From: an uncultured Victivallales bacterium
GTDB taxonomy: Bacteria > Verrucomicrobiota > Lentisphaeria > Victivallales > UBA1829
Assembly (NCBI GenBank): GCA_934644965.1
Contig: CAKUDG010000011.1
Coordinates: forward strand, 20,615-84,614
DNA: 64,000 bases
Reading direction: 5' to 3'
This document shows, one piece after another, positions 44,922-52,764 of the stretch (its first letter is position 1; each line of letters begins with the position of its first letter). Under the pieces are notes generated by a model that was given only the letters and a program-made list of their open reading frames with translations, made no database searches and had not been told where the DNA came from. The translations under genes were made by a program, and so were the position numbers.

Positions 44922-45434
44922 TCAGAGGAAACTCTTTCCTAAGCGATCTTCCTCATCCGCAATCCGTTTTAAATATTCCGCCGCTTCAGGGCAGATTTCC
45001 CGGAGAGGAAGAAGGACAAAACTGCGCCGCCCTGCCAGAGGATGGGGAAGAGTCAGGCGCGGAGTCTTCATCTTTTCCCGCCCGAAAAGGATCAGATCAA
45101 TATCGAGTGTCCGCGAATGCCAGTGCGGATGCCGCAGCGGGCGTCCGTTCGCCGACTCAATGCCCTGGCAGAGATCCAGCAGAGCCAGCGGCGAATCCTC
45201 CCAGTATCCTGAAAGCGCCGCATTCAGGAAAGTCCCTGCGCCCGCCTCGCATCCCTCCGGGTCCGTCCGATGGAAAGAAGAAAGTTTTTCCACGCGGAAA
45301 CCGCCTTGTCCCAGCATTTGCACGGCACGGCGGAAGAGGGCGTCGGTATCTCCGATGTTTCCGCCCAGCGCCAGAATACAGAAATTCTCCGGAAACGCCG
45401 GAAGGACCGCAGACGCCGTCTCCGCCTCCATCAT
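44922..45434 (-). CDS. folK: 6-hydroxymethyl-7,8-dihydropterin pyrophosphokinase
   Basis: 170 residues. It transfers pyrophosphate from ATP to 6-hydroxymethyl-dihydropterin in folate synthesis. ILALGGNIGDTDALFRRAV near residue 19 is the family start (L-G-x-N-x-G). SSFHRTDPEG and FLNAALSGY follow, and the HPHWHSRTLDIDLILFG signature carries the two Mg-binding Asp residues of D-x-D. LTLPHPLAGRRSFVLLPLREI is typical of the C-terminus. Its ATG overlaps the hydA stop by four bases. It is the last gene of the rex-hydCBA operon, an unusual place for folK; no other folate gene is nearby. Confidence 0.95.
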   Translation of the reverse strand: MMEAETASAVLPAFPENFCILALGGNIGDTDALFRRAVQMLGQGGFRVEKLSSFHRTDPEGCEAGAGTFLNAALSGYWEDSPLALLDLCQGIESANGRPLRHPHWHSRTLDIDLILFGREKMKTPRLTLPHPLAGRRSFVLLPLREICPEAAEYLKRIADEEDRLGKSFL

Positions 45435-47458
45435 TGATGCGACTCCTTCTGCTTCCTCTTCTTCCCCTGTTTCCCTGTTCTGGCATCTCCACCTGGAAGC
45501 AGTTCCTCCGGAAACTTTTCCGTTTCAAAAAGACCTGCGGCCCGCAGTTTTCCGCAAAGATCTGAAAGGAACGCCTCCATCCCCGCAAAGGGCTCCATCC
45601 GGTCGGGGACAGGATCTCTGCGGCAGTCCCGTCTCTGGAGGATCTGCCCGCCTCCCCCGAGGCATCCGCCGGGACACGCCGTCAGCTCTGCAAAATGCAG
45701 TTTTTCTCTCTTTTTTCCCCCGGAGGGCAGAAGAAGGCTCTTCAGAAAACGCAGCGATTCCCCTGCTCCGTTCAACACCACTCCCGTGATTTCCTTTGTC
45801 CCCGTGGATTCCGTTTTCATGCGGAACACACGCCCCGGAAACCCTTCCAGGGATTCCGCACGGATCCCGCGGAACCCCTGGCGTCCTTTCCGCCCGGAGA
45901 AGTCTCCCGTCAGAGCTGCCATGGACAGCAGGCAGAAAAGCCCCCCTGTCATTCCTCCGGGCCGCGAAAACAGAAGTCCGCATCCGCTGCTGCCGCCGCC
46001 GTCACCACAGTCTCCGTCACAGCCGTTTCCACAGGAACTTCCGCAGGAGTTTTCATCCCCCTTTCCCTCCGGAGAAGCGCCGCAGAGAGCAAAAGGAGAA
46101 TCGAAACCCCGGCGCGGAACACGTGAAAAATCAATCCCGTAAAGACGGAACAGTCCCGCACATTCCCGCGTGCTCAGGACCGCGTCCAGAGCGCTTCCCG
46201 GATTCCCTTCTCCGGCAACATCCGCTTTTTTCGCGATGCAGGGGAGAATCCCCACGCTGAACACCTGCCGCCCCGCGCATCCGGCCGGGCCTCCGCTTCC
46301 GGAGGAAAACTGTGTTTTGAGAAAGGACCCCAGGCTTTCCCATCCGTCCGGAACTTTCGAAAACAATGGTGAAAGCTCCGGGCACTCTTCCGAAACATAT
46401 TTTCTCCACAGGGCCGGACAGGCCGAAATCAGCGGAAAGGACACTCCCCCTCCGTTTGTTTCCTCTTCCCGGAAACGGGAAATCCATTCCCCGGCAGTCC
46501 TGATCAGAGATATTCCGTATCCCCAGGAACTGTCGTAGATTTTCCGGAAGCCGATGCAGGCAAGCGCTCCGCGGATCAGCGAAATGCAGTCCTCCGGCAG
46601 CGCCTGACCCGGGAAAGAGGCGGCGGTCCCGCCGCAGGCACCTCCGCCGCCTCCCCACCACCGGGGAAACAGTTCTCCCGCCAGAGCCGCCATGGAAGCC
46701 GGATCGCACTGCAGCACAGGATAGAAGGAATCGGAATTCAGAGCGGACAAAACACGGGAAAGGCTGTCCTGTTCCCGGAGCGCCCCTGTCGGGCAGACAG
46801 CAAGGCACTGCCCGCAGGCGATGCACGGGGAATGCGCCATGTCCTGATGGAACGGCGGTTCAACCGCCATCGTCCCGCCCCGCCCCGTAAAATCCATCGC
46901 AGCGATTCCCTGACGTTCCCCGCAGATCCGCACACAGTTCCCGCAGAGGATACATTTTGCTCCGTCCCGGATCAGGGCGGAGCTCCCCGTGTCGGGAGGC
47001 ACATTCTTCCTCTTTCCGGAACCCGGAAAACTCCGTTCCCGGATTCCGTACTCCTCCGCAAGTTCTTTCAGACGGCAGGAACGGCTTTTCCCGCAGTACA
47101 AACAGTCATCCGGATGATCGGCAAGAAGCAGTTCTATCAAAGTCCGTCTGGCCTCGATGACCTTGTCCGAATGGGTCAGGATCCGCATTCCTTCGTGCAC
47201 GGGGTGGGAGCAGGCGGGGACGAGCGTCTCCGTCCCGTCGTCGCAGGAGAGTCCGCGCCCCGTTTGCCCCGCTGCAACATCGGAGGGGGTGGAATCGTCC
47301 AGAACTTCCACCACGCAGACCCGGCAGGTCCCTGCCGGGTGCAGGCCTTCGATGCTGCAGAGCGTCGGAATCCGGATTCCCGCGCGGGAGACCGCGCTCA
47401 GAATGCTCTCCCCCACCTCCGCTTCCACGGTCCTGCCGTTGACTTGTATCCGGATCAT
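45431..47458 (-). CDS. hydA: [FeFe]-hydrogenase catalytic subunit, atypical (HydA-like)
   Basis: 675 residues. N-terminal clusters are complete: [2Fe-2S] through Cys34, Cys45, Cys48 and Cys83; His115-Cys119-Cys122-Cys128; two 4Fe-4S sets at Cys169-179 and Cys212-222. In the H domain the ligands are Cys347 (LISACPALW), Cys407 (ILPCIAKK), Cys595 and Cys599 (ELTACPGGCLGGGGQ). Catalytic enzymes read T-S-C-C-P at the first site; here Ala346 replaces the proton-relay Cys. M-P-C reads L-P-C, and the Met before the last motif is Thr593. An insertion at ~459-493 is rich in Gly, Ser and Cys (six Cys), and a second Gly-rich loop lies at 267-278. It overlaps hydB and folK by four bases each. It may be a low-activity or sensory hydrogenase. 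Confidence 0.88.
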   Translation of the reverse strand: MIRIQVNGRTVEAEVGESILSAVSRAGIRIPTLCSIEGLHPAGTCRVCVVEVLDDSTPSDVAAGQTGRGLSCDDGTETLVPACSHPVHEGMRILTHSDKVIEARRTLIELLLADHPDDCLYCGKSRSCRLKELAEEYGIRERSFPGSGKRKNVPPDTGSSALIRDGAKCILCGNCVRICGERQGIAAMDFTGRGGTMAVEPPFHQDMAHSPCIACGQCLAVCPTGALREQDSLSRVLSALNSDSFYPVLQCDPASMAALAGELFPRWWGGGGGACGGTAASFPGQALPEDCISLIRGALACIGFRKIYDSSWGYGISLIRTAGEWISRFREEETNGGGVSFPLISACPALWRKYVSEECPELSPLFSKVPDGWESLGSFLKTQFSSGSGGPAGCAGRQVFSVGILPCIAKKADVAGEGNPGSALDAVLSTRECAGLFRLYGIDFSRVPRRGFDSPFALCGASPEGKGDENSCGSSCGNGCDGDCGDGGGSSGCGLLFSRPGGMTGGLFCLLSMAALTGDFSGRKGRQGFRGIRAESLEGFPGRVFRMKTESTGTKEITGVVLNGAGESLRFLKSLLLPSGGKKREKLHFAELTACPGGCLGGGGQILQRRDCRRDPVPDRMEPFAGMEAFLSDLCGKLRAAGLFETEKFPEELLPGGDARTGKQGKKRKQKESHQ

Positions 47459-49509
47459 GATTTCCCCTCCTCTTCCTTCTCCGCTGCCGGTTCCGCGGAA
47501 TTCATCCGGCAGACACCGCAGCGGCAGAAGTTCCCGGAAAGATGTTCTTCATATTCCTCCCGGAAATGGCGGAGTGTGGAAAGAACCGGATTGGCCGCCG
47601 TCCTCCCGAGTCCGCAGAGACTCGTGCGGCGGATGACACGTGCCAGACGCTCCAGTTTTTCCGTGACCCCTTTCCCCTGCCGCCGGAGGTTCCCGTCCCC
47701 TTCACAGATCCCGTGCAGCAGCGCCCGCATCTGACGCATCCCTTCCCGGCAGGGAACGCATTTCCCGCAGCTTTCCGCATACATGAAATCCGTAAAAAAA
47801 CAGGCCGCATCGACCATGCAGCGCTGCTCGTTCATCACCACGATCCCACCCGATCCCATCATGGCTCCGGCTGCCCGGAGCGATTCGTAGCCGACGGGAG
47901 TATCCAGCATCGTCCCCGGAATGAAGCCGCCGGAGGGCCCGCCGATCTGAACGGCCTTGCAGCTCCTCCCCCCAGTCACGCCGCCTCCGATGCCGTAGAC
48001 GATCTCCCGCAGCGTGATGCCCATCGGAACTTCGATGATTCCCGGTCTGGCAATGTCTCCGGAAAGGGAAAAGAGCTTTGTGTTCCGGAATCCTCTTTTC
48101 CGTCCGGAAGGGCCCGGATGGTTTTCCCGGGGCCTGTCTTCCTTGCGATCTGCTGTCTTTTCTCCTCCGCCTTCCCCGGAAGAATCCCTTCCGGAAGAAA
48201 AAGTGGACTGGAAAGAAGCGCCGAAGAGAATTCCCGGCACTTGCGCAAGCGTCTCGACATTGTTCACGGCGGTGGGCTTCCCGTACAAACCGCGCTCCGA
48301 AGGATAAGGCGGACGCGGAGAGGGCATTGCACGACGCCCTTCAATCCCTGCGATCAGCGCGCTTTCCTCCCCGCAGACAAACGCTCCACCACTTTTCCGG
48401 ATCACAATCTTCAAGTCAAATCCGCTGTCCAGAATGTTCTCCCCGAGGAGTCCGTTTCCCCGCAGTTCCTGGAGTGCCTCCTCCAGACGCCGGAATGCCA
48501 GTGTGTTCTCCGGCCTGAGATAGACGCATCCGCGCGAGGCGCCGCAGGCATAGGCCGCGATCGCCAGACCCTCCAGAACCAGATGGGGGGAATTTTCCAG
48601 CAGGGCGCGGTCAACCAACGAACAGGGATCTCCTTCATCGGCATTGCAGACGACATATTTCCGGGAACTGCGCGCATTCAATACAGCACGCCATTTCCTC
48701 CCCGTCGGGAATCCCGCTCCGCCGCGGCCGCGCAGGCCGGCTGCCTCCAGCTCGGCACAGACCTCCGAAGGCGTCATCAGATGGACCGCCCTTGCAAACG
48801 CCCGGTAACCGCCTCGGGAAAGCACAGGAAAGAGCTGGGACGCATTCACTGCATCCCAGTCACGAGAAAGCACCCGGACCTGTCCGCTGTAGAAAGGATG
48901 ATCTTCCAGAAAAGGAACTCCCTCCCAGGGACGGGCCAAAGGATCGCGTTTCTGCCCGAACAGAGATTCCGCAGGAGGGGAAAGCGGCTCCCCGAAGCGC
49001 TGCCCGGCTCCGAAAACGGAAACGGCGGAAAACAGCGCGGACAGAAGAGACGGCACCTTTTCCGGCGTGATCCGGTGATAGACCAGAGCCGTCCGCCCGG
49101 GAAAACGGATGGACAGAACTGGAGCTCCCGAAAGAAACCCGTCCGACCCCGCCGGCAGAAGAACGGCATTCACGCAATGCTGCGCAAGAAGATACTCCCC
49201 CACCGCCTTGAACGTTTTCTCCGCACCCGCTCCTGCCGCGGAACAGGAGAGCGCCACCGTGATGAGAATGCGCTCCTCCGCGCCCGTGTCTTCTCCCATG
49301 GACTCAAGTCCGGAGGAGGAAAGGGCGGAAAAGTCTGATCCCGATGAAGAGGAGACACCCGGGAAAGATCCCTCCCACACAGGCGTTGGAACAGAGGCCG
49401 GAACAGTGATGGAGGAATCATCCGCCAGAAGAGACCGGACCGATTCAAAGGAAAGCAGTCCCGCAGTGGAGACGGGATCATAAGTCTTCTGAGGATGGCT
49501 GCTGTCCAT
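47455..49509 (-). CDS. hydB: NuoF-like flavoprotein subunit of the hydrogenase (HydB-like), reduced
   Basis: 684 residues from the ATG at 49509 (MDSSHPQ); a TTG at 49545 would add 12 residues but overlaps hydC further. FMN/NADH fold landmarks are present: GLRGRGGAGFPTGRKW, CNADEGDP, GGAFVCGEESALI, PTAVNNVET. The 4Fe-4S set is SCGKCVPCREG with a later SLCGLG. Differences from typical HydB: the N-terminal thioredoxin-like domain keeps only one of four expected cysteines (VALSCSAAG...), a ~40-residue Ser/Gly/charged insertion follows ILFGASF, and the C-terminal two-cluster ferredoxin stops at NFCRCGVCRMN. NAD(H) exchange is expected from the core. It overlaps hydA by four bases. Confidence 0.88.
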   Translation of the reverse strand: MDSSHPQKTYDPVSTAGLLSFESVRSLLADDSSITVPASVPTPVWEGSFPGVSSSSGSDFSALSSSGLESMGEDTGAEERILITVALSCSAAGAGAEKTFKAVGEYLLAQHCVNAVLLPAGSDGFLSGAPVLSIRFPGRTALVYHRITPEKVPSLLSALFSAVSVFGAGQRFGEPLSPPAESLFGQKRDPLARPWEGVPFLEDHPFYSGQVRVLSRDWDAVNASQLFPVLSRGGYRAFARAVHLMTPSEVCAELEAAGLRGRGGAGFPTGRKWRAVLNARSSRKYVVCNADEGDPCSLVDRALLENSPHLVLEGLAIAAYACGASRGCVYLRPENTLAFRRLEEALQELRGNGLLGENILDSGFDLKIVIRKSGGAFVCGEESALIAGIEGRRAMPSPRPPYPSERGLYGKPTAVNNVETLAQVPGILFGASFQSTFSSGRDSSGEGGGEKTADRKEDRPRENHPGPSGRKRGFRNTKLFSLSGDIARPGIIEVPMGITLREIVYGIGGGVTGGRSCKAVQIGGPSGGFIPGTMLDTPVGYESLRAAGAMMGSGGIVVMNEQRCMVDAACFFTDFMYAESCGKCVPCREGMRQMRALLHGICEGDGNLRRQGKGVTEKLERLARVIRRTSLCGLGRTAANPVLSTLRHFREEYEEHLSGNFCRCGVCRMNSAEPAAEKEEEGKS

Positions 49510-50026
49510 GGGAGCTCGGCCTTTCTCCTTTCCGGCATTCCTCAAGGATTCCGGTCAGTTTTTCCGGAGTGACCTCGGGGAGAATGTCTCCATTCAGTTC
49601 CAGGGCGGGGGAGAGTGCGCAGGCGCCGAGGCAGGGAACGGCGTCCAGACTGAAGAGCCCGTCCGGAGTGACCTCTCCCGGCAGAATTCCCAGCTGTTTC
49701 TCCAGTTCGCGGAGCAGAGCGGAAGAGCCTTTCAGATGGCAGGCCGTCCCGCGGCAGACACGGAAGTGATAGCGTCCTTTTGCATGGAACTGAAACTGCG
49801 GATAGAAACTTGCGGTCCCGTAAACGCTGCTGAGGGGAATCCCCAGAACCCGTGCCGTTTCCCTCATGGCCTCCTGAGTGAGGCAGCCTTCCTGCTCCTG
49901 GATCTCCTGAAGGACGCCGAGCAGTCCGGCGCTTCTGTCGGTCTTATACTTTTCCAGCAGGGTTTCGAGCCGCCCTTTGCTTTCCTCCGGCATCTTCCCC
50001 AACGACTCCTTTCTCTCCTCATTCAT
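49478..50026 (-). CDS. hydC: NuoE-like thioredoxin-fold subunit of the hydrogenase (HydC-like)
   Basis: 182 residues. It carries one [2Fe-2S] cluster: CRGTACHLKG (C-x4-C) and VPCLGACALSPA (C-x3-C), as in NuoE/HydC. Upstream are the helical EIQEQEGCLTQEAM and VYGTASFYPQFQF, both family hallmarks. The ATG at 50026 lies 108 bases after the rex stop; an internal ATG twelve codons in has a better AAAGGAG site. The last ten codons overlap the hydB start region by about 32 bases. It passes electrons between HydA and HydB. Confidence 0.92.
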   Translation of the reverse strand: MNEERKESLGKMPEESKGRLETLLEKYKTDRSAGLLGVLQEIQEQEGCLTQEAMRETARVLGIPLSSVYGTASFYPQFQFHAKGRYHFRVCRGTACHLKGSSALLRELEKQLGILPGEVTPDGLFSLDAVPCLGACALSPALELNGDILPEVTPEKLTGILEECRKGERPSSHGQQPSSEDL

Positions 50027-50134
50027 CCGCCGCAGGAACGGAAAAATGCAGTCATGCCGCCTGCAAAAACCGTCCCGTATGCAATTTCCCCTCCAGGGAA
50101 CGTTTTTTTCTCCGGACTGGTGTTTTCCCGTCCA

Positions 50135-50764
50135 TCAGCGGCGGTCCGCGAAATAGGCGAGTTTCTCAAGGGAGCTGGCAATGTCGATACGGTCCGCAAA
50201 AACGTCATCGGGAAGTTTCAGCGGGACGGGAGCAAAGTTCAGAATCCCCTTGACTCCCGCCGCCACCATCCGGTCCGCAGTCTCCTGCGCATGGGACGCA
50301 GGAACGGTGATGATCCCGAGATTGATCCCGAGCTCCTTCACTTTTTCCTCAAAGCTGCTGATGTGATAGCAGCGGCAGCCGGAAATCACGCGGTTCACTT
50401 TCGCATCGTCGCTGTCAAAAGCCGCCACAATGGTCAGCCCGGGATGACGGTAGGTGAAATAGGAGAGAATGGCACGCCCGAGATTGCCGACTCCGACCAG
50501 CGCGATGATCCGGTCGTTGGATCCGTCAAGAATCTCCGAGATTTTCCGGATCAGTTCCGCAACGTCATACCCCTTGCGCGGACTGCCTCCGTGTCCGATT
50601 GTCATCAGATCCCTCCGGACCTGGGCCGATGTGTTGTGCGCAAGCGCCGCCAGCTGATGAGAAAACAACGTCCGCTGGCCTTTCGACTGCAGATCGGCAA
50701 GAAGGCGTTTATATAAAACCATGCGTTCAATTGTCCGTGCCGGAATTCCTTTTGTCGGTTTCAT
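50135..50764 (-). CDS. rex: Redox-sensing transcriptional repressor Rex
   Basis: 209 residues, the family length. Residues ~1-80 are a winged helix (TSAQVRRDLMTIG, with Arg50-Arg51 contacting DNA). Residues ~85-180 are a Rossmann fold with GVGNLGRAIL (91-100) that reads the NADH/NAD+ ratio, and AFDSDDAKV has the Asp typical of NAD(H) preference. The C-terminal domain-swapped helix ends in ASSLEKLAYFADRR. High NADH releases Rex from DNA and de-represses fermentation genes. It stands first in the operon with hydCBA, and its promoter overlaps a near-consensus Rex site (50815-50830), so it should repress itself and the hydrogenase together. Confidence 0.96.
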   Translation of the reverse strand: MKPTKGIPARTIERMVLYKRLLADLQSKGQRTLFSHQLAALAHNTSAQVRRDLMTIGHGGSPRKGYDVAELIRKISEILDGSNDRIIALVGVGNLGRAILSYFTYRHPGLTIVAAFDSDDAKVNRVISGCRCYHISSFEEKVKELGINLGIITVPASHAQETADRMVAAGVKGILNFAPVPLKLPDDVFADRIDIASSLEKLAYFADRR

Positions 50765-50814
50765 GATGGATCTTTCTCCCGATTCTCCGAAACTTCTCTC
50801 GATCTCTGAATAGG

Positions 50815-50830
50815 TGTGACAGCTTTCACA
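50815..50830. promoter_or_regulatory. Rex operator
   Basis: TGTGA, six bases, TCACA: a perfect inverted repeat matching the core of the Rex consensus (TTGTGA-N6-TCACAA). It covers the expected transcript start of rex, just downstream of its -10, a position that blocks initiation. Confidence 0.88.
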
Positions 50831-50832
50831 GA

Positions 50833-50860
50833 TTATAATCCCCTTTTCCCTTCAAGTCAA
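50833..50860 (-). promoter_or_regulatory. Promoter of the rex-hydCBA-folK operon
   Basis: On the minus strand: TTGACT (50860-50855), 16 bases, TATAAT (50838-50833). The -10 lies in a palindrome, GATTATAATC. The Rex operator follows after two bases. Confidence 0.82.
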
Positions 50861-51111
50861 GAAAATTTTCTGAAAAAAAGGATTTTTCTTTCCTTCCCAC
50901 GCAGGAAAAAGGAAAAATGTTTTTTCTTTCACAAAAGGAGACTTCACTGCCTGTCAATGCCGGAAGGAGCGGCGCTTCTGTTCTTCCAGGGAATTCCGGA
51001 AGCGCATTTCACGCCTGCGGATCCCCGGCTCTCTCTCCGCCTGTCTCTGCGGATCCCTGGGGATCCCTGCGGATCCTGATCGGCATACGGCACGGCATCA
51101 CTTCCGATTCA

Positions 51112-52401
51112 TCAGGACTGCTCGGGACAAGGCTGTCCGAGAATCATTTTCCGGAGCAGGTTCAGCGCCTTTGCCGCGGCGCGTTCCCGAATCTGCTCCC
51201 GGGTGCGCCGGAGATGAAATTCCTCCACAATGACCCGGTCTTCAAACTTTGCCGCGATCCATACCAGTCCCACAGGTTTTTCAGGGGATCCCCCGTCCGG
51301 ACCGGCAATGCCCGTAAGCGCCGCGGCGGCGGTCACATGGAAGCGTTCGGAAATGCCGCGGACCATCTCCAGGGCACATTCGCGGCTGACCGCGCCATAC
51401 TGGTCAAGCGTCTCCTGAGCCACGCCCAGAAAACGGGCCTTGATCTCGTTGGAGTAGGCGACAACGCCGCCTTTGAAGACGTCCGAAGATCCCGGAATGT
51501 CCGTGAACAGTTTGGCCAGCAGTCCCCCCGTGCACGATTCCGCCACGGCCGCAGTGCCCTGTCGACTCCGGAGCAGGGATAGAACTTCCTGCGCCAGAGT
51601 TTCTGAGGAATCTGAAAGCAGTTCACCGTCAAAAATTTTCCTGACCTCCCGGATGGCATATCCGAGCGTATCGGAATCGGCGGAGCTGAGAAAAAGCCGC
51701 ACCATCTCCGGAGAGGCGCAGTAGGCGACCGAGAGCGGATGGCAAGCCCCGATCACCGGCAGCATCCGTTCCTCCACGGAAGATTCCCCGACTCCGCAGA
51801 TCCGGAACAGTTTCGTATACAATCTCTTCTCCCTGAGACTGCGCAGACGCGGCAGCACTTCCTCCTGAAACATGGGCCGGAGTTCCGAGGGCGGTCCCGG
51901 CAGAAGGATGACGGTCCGCCCGGGAAACGGATCGGAGGAAGCTGTCTGGAGAATCAGCCCGGGCGCCGTCCCGCAGCGGTTGGGAATCACCTCCGCCCCT
52001 TCCGGAATCAGGGACTGATTCAGCACCCTCGGCGGCATTTCCGAATGATGCAGCGTCTTCCAGTGGTTCATGATGGAGACGGCCGTCTCCCCGTGCTGCA
52101 CAAGACGTTTCTGAAAACGGCGCGCAATGAATTCCTTCGTGACATCGTCCGCCGTGGGACCGAGTCCGCCCGTGGTAAGAACCAGATCGGTCTTTTCCAG
52201 CGCCAGTTCCAGAGCGTCGAGTATGTCTTTTTCCCGGTCGGGGACTTCCAGGGACAGTTCCGCCATCATTCCTTCGGAAAGGAGGGATTGTCCCAGAAAT
52301 GCGAGATTGGTGTTCAGGGTGGCTCCTTTCAGGAGTTCGTCGCCGATGCAGATGATGCCGATTTTCATGCCGGGAAAGCCTTGTTTGTTTGTCATTTCCA
52401 T
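51112..52401 (-). CDS. cinA: CinA-family protein (NMN amidohydrolase / competence-damage-like)
   Basis: Up to 429 residues; the true start may be the ATG at 52368 (MKIGIICIGDELLKG). Residues ~12-180 form a MoeA-like fold: TLNTNLAFLGQSL, TTGGLGPTADDVTKE, PNRCGTAPG, LLPGPPSELRPM. The C-terminal CinA domain follows: GTAAVAESCTGGLLAKLFTDIPGSS, GGVVAYSNEIK, ALTGIAGPDGG, GLVWIA. In this family the C-terminal part deamidates nicotinamide mononucleotide to nicotinate mononucleotide, recycling NAD by-products. That fits loosely with NAD-linked Rex next door, but no co-transcription is implied since rex has its own promoter. Typical length. Confidence 0.94.
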   Translation of the reverse strand: MEMTNKQGFPGMKIGIICIGDELLKGATLNTNLAFLGQSLLSEGMMAELSLEVPDREKDILDALELALEKTDLVLTTGGLGPTADDVTKEFIARRFQKRLVQHGETAVSIMNHWKTLHHSEMPPRVLNQSLIPEGAEVIPNRCGTAPGLILQTASSDPFPGRTVILLPGPPSELRPMFQEEVLPRLRSLREKRLYTKLFRICGVGESSVEERMLPVIGACHPLSVAYCASPEMVRLFLSSADSDTLGYAIREVRKIFDGELLSDSSETLAQEVLSLLRSRQGTAAVAESCTGGLLAKLFTDIPGSSDVFKGGVVAYSNEIKARFLGVAQETLDQYGAVSRECALEMVRGISERFHVTAAAALTGIAGPDGGSPEKPVGLVWIAAKFEDRVIVEEFHLRRTREQIRERAAAKALNLLRKMILGQPCPEQS

Positions 52402-52764
52402 GCCGCAAATGGAGTGGCGGCAGTCAGTATAATGGTCGCTGTCGTCGTGCTGTACGATCCTCTCTGCTGCCGGAGTCCTTCCTTTTCCCTTTTCTCCTCC
52501 GGGCTGGGAAGGAGGAAAACGGGGTGGGGAAAACGGGAAGACATCCTGAGCTTCCGGAAGAATATACCCCCTCCGGAGAAGGAAGTCAAGAAGGGGAGAG
52601 CTCCCCGCAAAGAATCCTGGAAACGGAAAAAGCTTGGCGGAAGATCTTGCAAAGCCGGAAATTCAGTGCTAGAATTATTCCAGGGAATCCAAGTCCGTCA
52701 TGCTCTGTCATGCTTTTTGCTGAACACGGCATACGGTTTTTCATTCCGGAAGAGGAAAAAATTT
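52402..52764. other. Divergent intergenic region, cinA / membrane protein
   Basis: 363 bases. It holds the plus-strand promoter at 52647-52675 and a perfect palindrome GGGGAGAGCTCCCC (52593-52606). No clear cinA promoter was found; TATACT on the minus strand near 52430 has no good -35. Confidence 0.5.
52647..52675 (+). promoter_or_regulatory. Promoter of the 52765 gene
   Basis: TTGCAA (52647-52652), 17 bases, TAGAAT (52670-52675). The start is expected near 52682, giving an 80-base leader. Confidence 0.6.

Larger units (their letters stand above)
50765..51111. other. rex promoter region and cinA 3' region
   Basis: 347 bases. The first ~100 bases hold the Rex promoter and operator. The part next to cinA has three copies of TGCGGATCC (51016, 51048, 51068) plus GGGGATCC, a short GGATCC-rich block without an ORF. 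Confidence 0.6.

Noticed and set aside
51016..51076. GGATCC-rich direct repeats after cinA considered as a CRISPR-like or binding-site array
   Set aside because: Units are 9 bases with irregular spacing and no spacer structure; probably low-complexity drift.
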